NCBI GenBank assembly: GCA_963966185.1
Contig: CAWZYM010000455.1
Span: 1 to 64,000 of the forward strand
From: Rhabditoides inermis
Lineage: Eukaryota; Nematoda; Chromadorea; Rhabditida; Rhabditidae
Length of the DNA: 64,000 nucleotides
Direction: 5' to 3'
Position numbers and translations under genes: made by a program. The notes below the pieces were generated by a model. The model saw nothing but the letters and a program-made list of their open reading frames with translations. It did not search any database and was not told the DNA's origin. Of the stretch, positions 54,193-63,881 are shown piece by piece (the first letter of the stretch is position 1; the number at the start of each line of letters is the position of its first letter).

Positions 54193-54588
54193 ATTACAAG
54201 AAATTCAAAGAAGTAATGCATTGAAAATTCATAGTACACATTCGGTTTCGGTCCCTTCCACCAGACCGAATGTGTAAACCTACCAGCCGGGACCATCATC
54301 AGTGATGAACCGGTAGGCAAGTGTACAAAGTAGTATTACAAGAAAAAAAGGGGAAAATATTTCTAGAGGGTTATCGATCGTCTACGACGCTTAGGGATAG
54401 GGGTCAACAAAAATTGGGAGCAACCTAACGAGAGAGGGGAATGCGACACGACTGATTTGAGAGCGGCGACTGCGAGTCACATAGACTTTTAGTGCAGATC
54501 GGTAGATCAGACAGAGCGCAGAGAAAGAGGGGATGAGATCAATTCAGTGTGTCAATGAAATGTTTGAATTTATTTTTGGCCTTCAGTT
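54193..54588 (-). repeat. Pseudo-LTR, downstream copy
   Basis: 396 bp identical by eye to 58214-58609. It contains the last 16 codons and the stop of the element ORF (54539-54588), an 11-bp inverted repeat (ACACATTCGGT / ACCGAATGTGT), and a hammerhead-like CTGATGA...GAAAC core on the minus strand (54302-54245). Confidence 0.9.
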
Positions 54589-57364
54589 TGTATTTCAATA
54601 ATAATTGTTTATTACTAAGAATAGTTTTTGAAATTTGAAAAGTAATTTTGTGAGAAGTATAACCATTTGCGAGATAAGTTTTGAACAGTTGTTGGCATCT
54701 TTGTTTAAAGGTTGACTTCATAGTGCAACATCTGAATATTCGTATGATTTCTCCATGCAAACAATTCATAGCAATGCTTGACTTGATATTACTTTCGTAG
54801 TGTGGGTATCTGATGACATCGAACGAGTAATCATCTGTTTTATTGTAGAGTTCTGTTGTTATTGAATTATGTTCCATTTTGATGTTCAAATCTAAGAATT
54901 CCGTTTCTTTGTTCTGTGTACTAGTTTGTTCAAGAGTCAGAGAGTTGTGATATATTTCGCTATTTATTTTAGAAACAATAGTGGAACTGTTCCTGTATAT
55001 GATTAGAATATCATCCATGTATCTGCATATTTTTGACTGAGTATTTCGGAAATATTCCGAGTTTCGCATTACGTAAGTGTATTCCATGAAGGATAGTGTC
55101 AAATCGGCTAGAAGAGGTGAACAATTATTACCTTGAGGGATACCGGATATTTGTTTGAAAATTAATCCTCCATAGAGAGCATAACTGTTTTTCAATATAT
55201 ATTCGAGCATAAATTTAATGTCACTTATATCATATGAATTTCCCGACTTTGTATCTGTAGCGCTGTAATAAACTTTCTTGTATCCAACCACAATGAACTC
55301 TTTTTTGCTGTTCTTGAAACATAGATCAATCAATCCGAAGATATTTTTGATAACGGATTCGTGCGGTAAGTTTGTGAAAAGGCTACTGAAGTCCGCAGAA
55401 AACAGATTGAATTGACTAGGCTCTTTTATCGAATTACACATTTCAAGAACTTGCAAGCTGTTATTTATGGACCAGATAGGATTAATATTTGTGCGCTGTG
55501 TTATTGATTTACAATAATTAATGAAATGGTGTTTTAAAAAGGTGAGTATTTTTTGCATTTCTAGTGAAACTGGTTTTAAACTGCTGTTAAAAGCTCCGGT
55601 TATGAAACGAAACTTTACTGGGTTTTTGTGCATTTTTGGTATAGCATAGATTTTCGGTAGAGCTTTATCATTTACATCTGTTGTTAACTTCAGTGATTTA
55701 GTTGTTATCAGATGTCTGTTAATAATCTCGTCTTCTTTTTCATTCTGGTAGATAGTGTAAGTTGGATTCGAATTGTTGGTTGTGTTTGTGATATGATCAT
55801 ATCCTAATTCTTTGTTCATAATTTGTAAATATAGTTTTTTGCACGTGATAGCATAATTTCCAGAAGCTTTGTCCACACATGTGATTACAAATTGGTCTTG
55901 CAACGTTTTCAATTCTAGTGGCATTCTCTTTTCGTTTATAAAATTAGGTTTGCAATCTTCATATCGTTTCAAAAGTTTTGTTTTTATTTTGTTTTCAATA
56001 TCCATAACTATGTTGCCGGGTATTTTATATATAGTCGATAGCTTTTCTAGGTGTTCTGTAACTAATTGCAATAGATCTGTGGTAATTTCTTCATCGTTTA
56101 CAGATTTAGGAGATCGATATTTTGTTCCGTTCAGAATAATATTTCTCAGATCATTACTTTGTATCATATTAGCATTTCCAGTAACAATGTGTTTATAGTG
56201 CGAGTCTATGAACGATGGATAGTGGTTACAGTAACAGGCCGATGACAGTATTCTTTTAATTTGGCCAGTAGTCAAATTGCGTAGGAATTTATTGTAGTTC
56301 ATAATTTGTGTGCTATCTGGCAAATCATAAGTGTATAAAATTCTTGTTTTATAGTGTTTCTCATCCGTTGTTTTGAAGTAAGTATTTATTGATCTGTTTA
56401 TTAACTTGGCTAAATTGATTTCTTCCATGAATTTACCATAATATTGTACTTTCAGATTGTGATATTTCTGCGGTAGGATTTCGTTCATTTTCTTTGAAAC
56501 TAGTGACTTAGCAATTATACAGAAAACTTTGAGTTGAAGAGATTTACTCAGAAGGTTATAGGTTTCGTCGTTCACCATGTAATCCAAGAGATTTTCTATT
56601 GCATGTTTGTTAAGCGAATTGTAGTATTGATATAGTTGTTTTCCTTCGAGGGTTTCCACTGCACTTAGAATTGTAGAATTTGTCATCGTATTTTTGTAAG
56701 CAGGGATACTCCTTCTTCTTTTTCCTCGATATTTATGTTTATTTCTAGAGTTCGATATTTTAAGGCTAGTGAATGGATTATTTTCTATTTTACATTTATG
56801 AAAGTCAATAACTGAGATATTTCCAAAAGTTTTGATTTGATCATTCAGTCCAAGCGGATATGCAGATTTAATCAAGTTTATCCAGAAGTGCTCTTTTTGC
56901 AATCTCACTTCAGTGACACAATTTTCTGACTGATTATCCAAGATAGTGATTTTGAATTCTTCGCAATCATGATCTGAGAGTTTGAAATGTTTGCTAAGAA
57001 AAGTGTTTAACTTGTTGGTTTTGAAACTATTCCTATGCGCGGACATTCTTTGTTTGAGTGTTTGTTTAGTTTCACCGACATATTGCATGTTGCATTTATT
57101 GCATGTTATTAGGTAAACTAAGTTCTTTGAGAGACAATTAGCATCATTTGATTTGAATGTAGGTATAGTCATTGAAGTGCATGAACTTGTTGTTTGTGAT
57201 TTGAATTCTATTTTCGGACAAATAACACATCGTTTGTTATCACATCGTTTTCCAGTAAAAACTGTGTTTCCGGGAAGATCAGCCGTTGTTTGCTTTCTAT
57301 CTGTCTGCACACGTTGAATTTCCTTAAGTAAGTAGTATGGTTTATCGTTGTTTTTGTACAGCAT
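54539..57364 (-). CDS. Penelope-like protein: N-terminal GIY-YIG endonuclease, C-terminal reverse transcriptase
   Basis: 941 residues, uninterrupted. The N-terminus carries cysteine pairs (CDNKRCVIC, residues 41-49), then GIY-YIG motifs (VYLITC at 83-88, YVGET at 95-99, then R and H of LKQRMSAHRNSF) and a DHDC segment matching the zinc-binding CCHH signature of Penelope endonucleases. A long linker follows. The RT has KFRFITG, SADFSSLFTNLP (motif A), GIPQGNNCSPLLADL (motif B) and YMDD (about 782-785, motif C), related to telomerase RT. The start ATG directly follows an in-frame TAA. All catalytic residues appear intact, so this copy may be active. Confidence 0.92.
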   Translation of the reverse strand: MLYKNNDKPYYLLKEIQRVQTDRKQTTADLPGNTVFTGKRCDNKRCVICPKIEFKSQTTSSCTSMTIPTFKSNDANCLSKNLVYLITCNKCNMQYVGETKQTLKQRMSAHRNSFKTNKLNTFLSKHFKLSDHDCEEFKITILDNQSENCVTEVRLQKEHFWINLIKSAYPLGLNDQIKTFGNISVIDFHKCKIENNPFTSLKISNSRNKHKYRGKRRRSIPAYKNTMTNSTILSAVETLEGKQLYQYYNSLNKHAIENLLDYMVNDETYNLLSKSLQLKVFCIIAKSLVSKKMNEILPQKYHNLKVQYYGKFMEEINLAKLINRSINTYFKTTDEKHYKTRILYTYDLPDSTQIMNYNKFLRNLTTGQIKRILSSACYCNHYPSFIDSHYKHIVTGNANMIQSNDLRNIILNGTKYRSPKSVNDEEITTDLLQLVTEHLEKLSTIYKIPGNIVMDIENKIKTKLLKRYEDCKPNFINEKRMPLELKTLQDQFVITCVDKASGNYAITCKKLYLQIMNKELGYDHITNTTNNSNPTYTIYQNEKEDEIINRHLITTKSLKLTTDVNDKALPKIYAIPKMHKNPVKFRFITGAFNSSLKPVSLEMQKILTFLKHHFINYCKSITQRTNINPIWSINNSLQVLEMCNSIKEPSQFNLFSADFSSLFTNLPHESVIKNIFGLIDLCFKNSKKEFIVVGYKKVYYSATDTKSGNSYDISDIKFMLEYILKNSYALYGGLIFKQISGIPQGNNCSPLLADLTLSFMEYTYVMRNSEYFRNTQSKICRYMDDILIIYRNSSTIVSKINSEIYHNSLTLEQTSTQNKETEFLDLNIKMEHNSITTELYNKTDDYSFDVIRYPHYESNIKSSIAMNCLHGEIIRIFRCCTMKSTFKQRCQQLFKTYLANGYTSHKITFQISKTILSNKQLLLKYKLKAKNKFKHFIDTLN

Positions 57365-58213
57365 TTAGAGGCAGCTGCGCCTGTTTTTGGGTAAAGGGTG
57401 AGAGTGGAACTGGGGAATACAAGAGTATTTCATGAGTATTGTGCGAGGCCAGGACCTGTCATCCCACCTTACAGCAATGGCAGTGAGTACCAACTCTCGT
57501 GCATCAGCGGGGTGTCTGCCCCATCCCACTGCCAACCTGAGTTCGGGGTGGGACCGCTTTGTTGGTCAACACCAGAGTTTAACCTCTCTTTCGTTACTGT
57601 AGACTCTGGGTAGCATGAGTGATCACATGAGTGATGTGTTGTAGTCTGATGGGTCACAAGAGGTTGGGTGGTGTGTTGGCGGCGGAGAGAGAGGCGAGTG
57701 ATCGACCGCGAGTGTTCTTTGATCCCGCTGCCCACACCGATTGTTCGCTTGAGTGTTCATCGTGATGTGCTTTGCGCTCCAACCTGCCAACCGGCAAGCA
57801 CATCTAGTGTTCATTGATTGGTGCAAGAGGAGATCCGAGGATCAGTGTTCACAGACTTGGGTCATAGTGCGACTTATATCAGTCACTTAGTGTTCGCGCG
57901 TACAAACAGACTAATTTGTGCAGGAAAAGGCGTTGTAGACATGAAATGGTTCGGAAACATACTGGTTTGTGTGTTTGTGCGTATTACAATCTTTATAGAT
58001 AAGATAGTAGAAAAAAGGGGTATATGTGGGGTAGTTGCGTCAAAAGACGAATAGAGTCCCATAAGGGACTGGGTGCGTCAAAAGACGTAAAGTACGTCCC
58101 ATAAGGGACGCGGGTTGGTCTTGCGACCAAAGTGTACGAGTAAGATAAGACAGGTCATACTGGGGAGAGGGTAATTTCTCCCCCCGAATCACCCAGCATC
58201 ACTGCCATATCGA
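57365..58213 (-). other. 5' leader of the Penelope-like element
   Basis: Between the upstream pseudo-LTR and the ORF start. No second ORF is convincing. It holds the hairpin cluster 58036-58130. Confidence 0.6.
58036..58130. repeat. Cluster of short hairpins, partly duplicated
   Basis: TGCGTCAAAAGACG followed by GTCCCATAAGGGAC occurs twice in tandem, then TTGGTCTTGCGACCAA. Each is a perfect small stem-loop. They lie in the transcribed leader of the element. Confidence 0.8.
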
Positions 58214-58609
58214 ATTACAAGAAATTCAAAGAAGTAATGCATTGAAAATTCATAGTACACATTCGGTTTCGGTCCCTTCCACCAGACCGAATGTGTAAAC
58301 CTACCAGCCGGGACCATCATCAGTGATGAACCGGTAGGCAAGTGTACAAAGTAGTATTACAAGAAAAAAAGGGGAAAATATTTCTAGAGGGTTATCGATC
58401 GTCTACGACGCTTAGGGATAGGGGTCAACAAAAATTGGGAGCAACCTAACGAGAGAGGGGAATGCGACACGACTGATTTGAGAGCGGCGACTGCGAGTCA
58501 CATAGACTTTTAGTGCAGATCGGTAGATCAGACAGAGCGCAGAGAAAGAGGGGATGAGATCAATTCAGTGTGTCAATGAAATGTTTGAATTTATTTTTGG
58601 CCTTCAGTT
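58214..58609 (-). repeat. Pseudo-LTR, upstream copy
   Basis: Identical by eye to 54193-54588; the hammerhead-like core is at 58323-58266 on the minus strand. Confidence 0.9.
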
Positions 58610-58689
58610 GTGTGGTTAGCGCTGGGAAAAAATACAAAAATAAATGAGTTAATGAATAGAAGGTAACACGTATAGCAAAAAAAGCTTAC

Positions 58690-59358
58690 CATTGCAATCG
58701 TGAGGCCAGACGTGGTCGACTCTGAGTGATGGACGTGCTGGATGATGGTGGTGTTCGGAGAGGAGGAAGCGACTGGAACGACCTCGCTTCACTGCTTCAC
58801 TCTACTGCCAGCCGCATCGTAGATAGTCACCGTGTCGCTGGGATGGGAGTGGAAGCGGTGCACGCGCATCACGATAGAGTGAGAGTCAGGCACCGAGATG
58901 ACGCAGCTGGAAACCTTATCTTTCTCTCTCTCTCGCTCGCTCCCCCTAAATCATCTGCACATCCACGGGGAAAACTCCTCACCGACATTTGGCGTATTTG
59001 CAGTGTGGTTTGGGATACTGTGGTGTCTGTGGTGAGTAGAGAAACTTCCACTGCGACGCGTTGATATGGAGAAGATCCACCGGGCCGCAGTCTGGAAGGT
59101 GCAGGCTAACGATGAGTACCGTGTCAAATAGAGTTGCGGCTGACACTTTGTCCAGTTGTAATTGACGACAACGCTGTCCATATGGCTAACAGTCTCTCTG
59201 TGATAGTGCACCGTCACGTTGCCTGGCTGCTGTCGGAAGAATGGTTCGAGATCGGAGCCGTACCTGCAGAGGCAGTCCGTGGTTGAATAATATATTATTA
59301 GTCACGTGAAATAGGACTGAATTACTCAATATGTGTGCGTTCCGGCGGTTCAGTGGAT
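58690..59358 (-). pseudogene. Broken paralogue of the CUB-receptor gene
   Basis: Exon-like blocks 59358-59326, 59263-59147 (117 nt), 59105-58983 (123 nt), 58906 to a stop at 58789, and 58772-58690 (83 nt) align one-for-one with CUB-gene exons of 120, 123, 126 and 83 nt. Shared residues include NVTVHYHRET, DCGPVDLLHINAS and NTTIIQHVHHSEST. The equivalent of exon 47950-47820 and its flanking introns is missing, so the third block runs into TGA. No membrane-span exon follows before the Penelope-like element, so this copy is probably non-functional. Confidence 0.75.
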
Positions 59359-60178
59359 CTAAACACGACACAATATGATCTTAATTCCTACCAGTCCACC
59401 CTGGCTGGCACGACAGTGCAACACCCGTACGTACCACAACAGCCTATCTCCCTCCCTCACCCCCTTCACTCCAACCACCACTAGGTCTTATTACATTCCC
59501 GAAATGTCCACACTACTCAAATACACGATACACGAATATGAGCACCAATTACTTTTATTAACATGGCGGGCTGGGCGCGAGAGAGGACGAGAGAGAGCCA
59601 CTCTCCTCGGGGGAGGAGGGAGCAAGACTCTGGGGCTGACCTAACATCGATGCAATACCCCGTTGCAATGCAAGAATCGTTGTATTTTGCAAGAATTCTT
59701 GCAAAAAGCAAGAAATCTTGCATTGCAATTTCACACTGACAAGAATTGTTGTCATGTCCACCGAACGTGTTACAAAATACTCCGCAGAAATACAAACTTC
59801 TTTTCACATACGACTTTTAGCAGCATTGCGCTCGCCGCGGGCCCCCCGTATAAATGTTGGGCCCCACGCGATCGATAACAGCTGACTCGATTTCTGATAT
59901 ACGAAAATTTTACGTTTCTTTTTTGTGTTTGTTGCGTTTTTAATAATTTAATTTTCGTATATGCGGCTGCGATTGTTGTTCATCGCGTACGAGTAACTTG
60001 TAATCATTTTGTATGTAATTGTTTGCAGTAGGTGATTTTGCAGTCGCAGAAAAATGAATATACAGTGTTCTCGTAACGTAGTAGATGAACAAAGTTGTAT
60101 TGTTCGCTTATTTCGCTTCAAGGATAGGACAACATGCGCGATTTGTTGTTCCATTTATTTTTTTATCTTTTTTTCTAG
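59359..60178. other. Gene-free stretch
   Basis: Contains the GCAAGAATTCTTGC repeat at 59664-59760. The remainder is AT-rich and may hold the 5' end of the plus-strand gene starting near 60179. Confidence 0.5.
59664..59760. repeat. GCAAGAATTCTTGC palindromic repeat, second locus
   Basis: TTGCAATGCAAGAATCGTTG, GCAAGAATTCTTGC, CAAGAAATCTTGCATTGCAA and similar strings form overlapping palindromes, related to 11120-11340. Confidence 0.7.
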
Positions 60179-60676
60179 GGGTTGGCTTCGGCTGTCTAGG
60201 CCACTCGCCGGTGTGTTCAACCAGGACAGCTTCGGTGAGGTGAGATACGTGTGTTTTGTTGTCATTGCTCTTCAAATGTTTGTACCCAACTATTCTCGAA
60301 CACTTTTTAATACCTAAATTGGATTTCATTCACTTGTTTTATGAGGTTGCAAACATCTTGTTTTCCGTTCAGTTGGGCCTATGTGGTGTGCGACGCCGAC
60401 AAGCACATTCTGGTGCAGGTCAAGAAGGCGCCGATGGCGAGGAGGAGGAAGATGGGAGGCGACGAGGAGGATGAAGCAGACGTACAGGTAAGCATGTTAC
60501 GTGTTCGCAATCCCGTTTTATATTATAGTTCACATTACAAGTTTGAGTTGGTAGAGTGGTGGTCTTCCTTTGTATGTGTATTTTATAAGTGATCAAGTAC
60601 AAACTTTCGTTTTCAGATGTCGTCGTATGCAGTGAACGATTTGCGAGGAGTTGGACAAGCACACTCACTTGAAACC
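60179..60676 (+). CDS. Internal exons of an unrecognised gene
   Basis: Exons 60179-60239, 60373-60487 and 60617-60676 join in phase and encode, among others, WAYVVCDADKHILVQVKKAP, then ARRRKMGGDEEDEADVQ and MSSYAVNDLRGVG. A further exon may start at 60929, overlapping the 3' end of the Harbinger gene on the other strand. Start and end are unresolved and the family is unknown. Confidence 0.45.
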
Positions 60677-60921
60677 GTGTGTTTTTTTAATTATTTTTTT
60701 CACATTCATATGTTTGTTTTGATTTCTAATACATTGATTGATATAATTGTGGTGTGTTCATCATGGTTGTTCATGGTGCGTGAGGGTTTATATGTATATA
60801 TTCAATACACAATTACATTTAGAGGATACAATTGTGCGAGTGTACGGTAACAAAATATACAATTTGATTTCCCAGATACTTAGTTTTGTATACGATATAA
60901 TACTGCTATGTAGGTTCTCTA

Positions 60922-62417
60922 TTACATCATGGCTAGTCTGCGGGCAGTGGCTGGCCACTTGCGCCGCTCCACCCTGGTGAGATTGGCAGGCATCGGGGGA
61001 AGGCGGAGAGGAGGGAGGGGGAGGGAGGGGTCGAAGGTGCGGATCGCCGCAATCTCCTCAGGCATATGCCCGCGCTGATCCCTGATGATGTTCGCCAACA
61101 CAAAGGCCGACTTTACCAGTACCGCTGTCTGAGACACATCTCCAGTCCTGATCTTCCCCTCGAAGATACGGAAGAGATTCTTCATGCTGTAATGTAGATA
61201 TGGTGACGAGATTGATTTTATTGATTTCTACTCACTGGCCAAAGCCCATTTCCACCCCAATCCTTGTCTGTGAGTGTCGGTGGTTGAATCTAGCCTCAGG
61301 AGAGCCACGAGGCGGATTCGGGAACGGGGTGATCATCCTACATTGATGTGTGCTTGTAATAGGTTAATTGGTATGCATATGATGGGTACGGTAATCACAT
61401 TGTAATTGTACCATGTTTTCGCCGCGAACGCAGCGTCTCCAAGAAGGACTGCGTTGGGAAAGGGGAGAGCGCCGTTCTCGAGGTGACGGTAGAGCGCACT
61501 GCTGCGAAATGCGCTCATGTCGTGCGAGCCACCTGAGAGATAACAAAAACATTTAGCACTCTTCTCATACCAGGCTGACAACGTCCGAGCCAGAGAACGC
61601 GACCTGCCACGTCGGTGACTGTGATGAATTTGATCGAGTACTTCTTGTCCCTCAATGCCGTTTATCAGAGAGTTTCTTATTGGATTACATTATAATGTTC
61701 ACCTGTTGCGGAAGGTTGCCGCATCTCTCCTCCATCTCGGTTTGTGAATGTCGATTTGAGTTCCGTCAATCAACCCGCAGACGAGTCTCAAGTCACTCCT
61801 TCTGCTATTCATGTGTTCCATCACTCTATAATAGGTATAATATGGAGTTATAAGCGATCCATATGTTCAATTACCCACCTGAGAGCAGTGGGATTGCGCG
61901 GCCAGCAGATGAATTCTCCGGCCAGACCAGCGACAGCACGCGCAACAACGCCCACGAATTGGTGCGCCTATGATTACTTATATTTGTATTACTGAAATGC
62001 TTAATGTTTACCGTCGTTCTGGAAACACCCATGCTGTCTCCCAACTTGGTGTACGCCTGCCCGCCTCCCAAGTAGCTCACGTACAGCAAGATACGGTCAG
62101 TCAACTGTTTTTGCAAAAATTTCATAAGCTTCGTGGGTGGTCTACATAGGAACTAACCGAAACGACGTGTTTACAGTGCCTCTTGAACATGATCCGAGGC
62201 GCGATCCGCTGAGCCAAGGCTTCCACGTCCTGTCTTCTCATCAGAAATCTACAACTACTGGGCTTATCAGATAGAGGCAATTATACCTGGTGATGAAATC
62301 TATGTCGCTGAGACGGTGAGAGAGACGGTCACGAAAGTAACGCCTTGCCCTCATTCTGTTTTCCTGCCGATTCAGAAAACGCTGACGCCGCCGAGCAAGG
62401 ATCAGGGGATGAGCCAT
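60922..62417 (-). CDS. PIF/Harbinger transposase-derived nuclease (HARBI1-like)
   Basis: Nine exons close in frame (364 aa; HARBI1 is 349): 62417-62287, 62248-62158, 62104-62012, 61967-61879, 61825-61703, 61650-61571, 61532-61412, 61337-61236, 61186-60922. It has a basic N-terminus, a helix-turn-helix-like region (TKLGDSMGVSRTT), AGEFICWP, then a DDE nuclease: D155 in GLIDGTQ, D235 in VLLGDAAF, E272 in IGVEMGFG, plus GGSHDMSAFRSSALY typical of the family. The triad is intact. No terminal inverted repeats or partner Myb-like ORF were seen nearby, so this could be a domesticated host gene or an immobile transposon copy. Confidence 0.88.
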
Positions 62418-62545
62418 CTTGAGTGATCTTCGTGGGTGGTATAATCGATGTTGGTCCAATTATGTACAGATATTAAAACGTTATATACGTTGTTAGGTGT
62501 TGGCTAATGCGATTATAGTAATTGTTTATTGCAACAAAGATTACA

Positions 62546-63654
62546 TTACAGATCGAAAAGCACACCCAAATCATAGGCCATGGAGTTGACCTCCAGCCAC
62601 AGAGCATATAGAGTATCCGCAACCATTATTCCGTCTTCCATGGGCTTTCTCAGGATCATCTCCTCTGGCTCGGGCATCTCGTCGTCCAGACCCTCGTCCG
62701 CCTCGTTCAGGTAAAACTCCGTGTAGTTCTGGTCCACATACGACGGTTCATCCTCCTCCTCTCCAAGCCCTCCCTGGAAGACAGCCATCTTGATACCGCC
62801 GTACATGTTGACGACGTTATCCTCCCACGGGTCGAGCGTCACCGTGTCGTCCCCCTGCCCAGTTGCGCGCAGCTCACGGATCCGCGTCTTAAACATACGG
62901 TAAGAGTGATACTGTATGGTGACTAACCGCGACATAGCTCTTCATCTGACCAAGCAATCGACGCATTTGATCCTCGTTTGCCGTTTTTAGGACACCCATC
63001 ACCTCTGCAGAGTGAGCCAGGTCCTCTACAGTCTGTTTGTAGACTGTGTACGACACCTGGAACATTCAATTATATACGTTCAAAGTTGTACAAGGATACT
63101 GTAGACTGTATACCACCCACAAAGTTGTACAAGGATACTGTAGACCACCCACAAAGTTGTACAAGGATACTGTAGACTGTATACCACCCACAAAGTTGTA
63201 CAAGGATACTGTAGACCACCCACAAAGTTGTACAAGGATACTGTAGACCACCCACAAAGTTGTACAAGGATACTGTATACCACCCACAAAGTTGTACAAG
63301 GATACTGTAGACCACCCACAAAGTTGTACAAGGATACTGTAGACCACCCACAAAGTTGTACAAGGATACTGTAGACCACCCACAAAGTTGTACAAGGATA
63401 CTGTAGACTGTAGACCACCCACAAAGTTGTACAAGGATACTGTAGACCACCCACAAAGTTGTACAAGGATACTGTAGACCACCCACAAAGTTGTACAAGG
63501 ATACTGTAGACTGTAGACCACCCACCTTGGTCCTGTTGAAAAAGATGTCGGACTTGCCGAGCACCTCCTCAGTGAACCCGCGAAGTATCACTTGCGCTTC
63601 GATCTTGATGGGCTCGAACTGTAGGAGAGCAGTCTTGGTGCCCTTGGGCAGCAT
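62546..63654 (-). CDS. Unrecognised 199-residue acidic protein
   Basis: Three exons: 63654-63526 (MLPKGTKTALLQF...), 63056-62928 and 62887-62546, all phase 0, ending in TAA. The ATG lies directly after an ACAG acceptor-like site, so it may be the first coding exon after a leader splice. The first two exons look helical (KQTVEDLAHSAEVMGVLKTA); the last is acidic (GLGEEEDEPSYVDQNY, EADEGLDDEMPEPEEM). No membrane segment and no recognised family. The intron 63057-63525 is almost entirely a 32-bp minisatellite. Confidence 0.7.
63081..63524. repeat. 32-bp minisatellite filling an intron
   Basis: About 14 nearly identical units (CCACCCACAAAGTTGTACAA plus GGATACTGTAGA), some carrying an extra CTGTAGA or a TATACC variant. 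Units read through in every minus-strand frame. The array starts at the splice donor of exon 63654-63526. Confidence 0.95.
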
Positions 63655-63764
63655 CCTGTTGCTACAGTTATCACAATTCTGTATTACCTGGTTTTATCGG
63701 TATGTTTTATTAATGTTGAAACATTAGATAATGAGTCAAATTACAGACGATTCTTCCATAAACT

Positions 63765-63770
63765 TTTATT
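63765..63770 (-). terminator. Polyadenylation signal of the rightmost gene
   Basis: AATAAA on the minus strand, about 112 nt downstream of the TAA at 63882-63884. Confidence 0.5.
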
Positions 63771-63881
63771 CCAACAAAAAACAAAAGTATGAGAACACAA
63801 ACCTAACGAGGTCAAAACAAAAGTCACAACATGTATAACGAAATTAGTGAACATCAAGGTAACGGATAGAGGATAATCTAG

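Larger units (their letters stand above)
54193..58609 (-). mobile_element. Naiad-type Penelope-like retroelement with pseudo-LTRs
   Basis: A single 941-codon ORF (GIY-YIG endonuclease followed by reverse transcriptase) lies between two identical 396-bp direct repeats, 54193-54588 and 58214-58609. The last codons of the ORF lie inside the left repeat. The permuted order (endonuclease first) is the hallmark of the Naiad/Chlamys clade of Penelope-like elements. Identity of the two repeats suggests recent insertion. The insertion separates the CUB gene from its broken paralogue. Confidence 0.9.

Noticed and set aside
54193..58609. LTR retrotransposon bounded by long terminal repeats
   Set aside because: There is no gag, protease, integrase or RNase H, no TG...CA ends, no primer-binding site, and the RT and GIY-YIG nuclease are of Penelope type; the repeats are pseudo-LTRs.
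63081..63524. CRISPR-like array of regular repeats
   Set aside because: The units are contiguous with no unique spacers, and the genome is eukaryotic; this is a minisatellite.
63070..63654. A 194-codon minus-strand open frame containing repeated YNFVGG-like peptides
   Set aside because: Only the first 43 codons (63654-63526) are a real exon; the rest is the 32-bp minisatellite, which is open in every frame.
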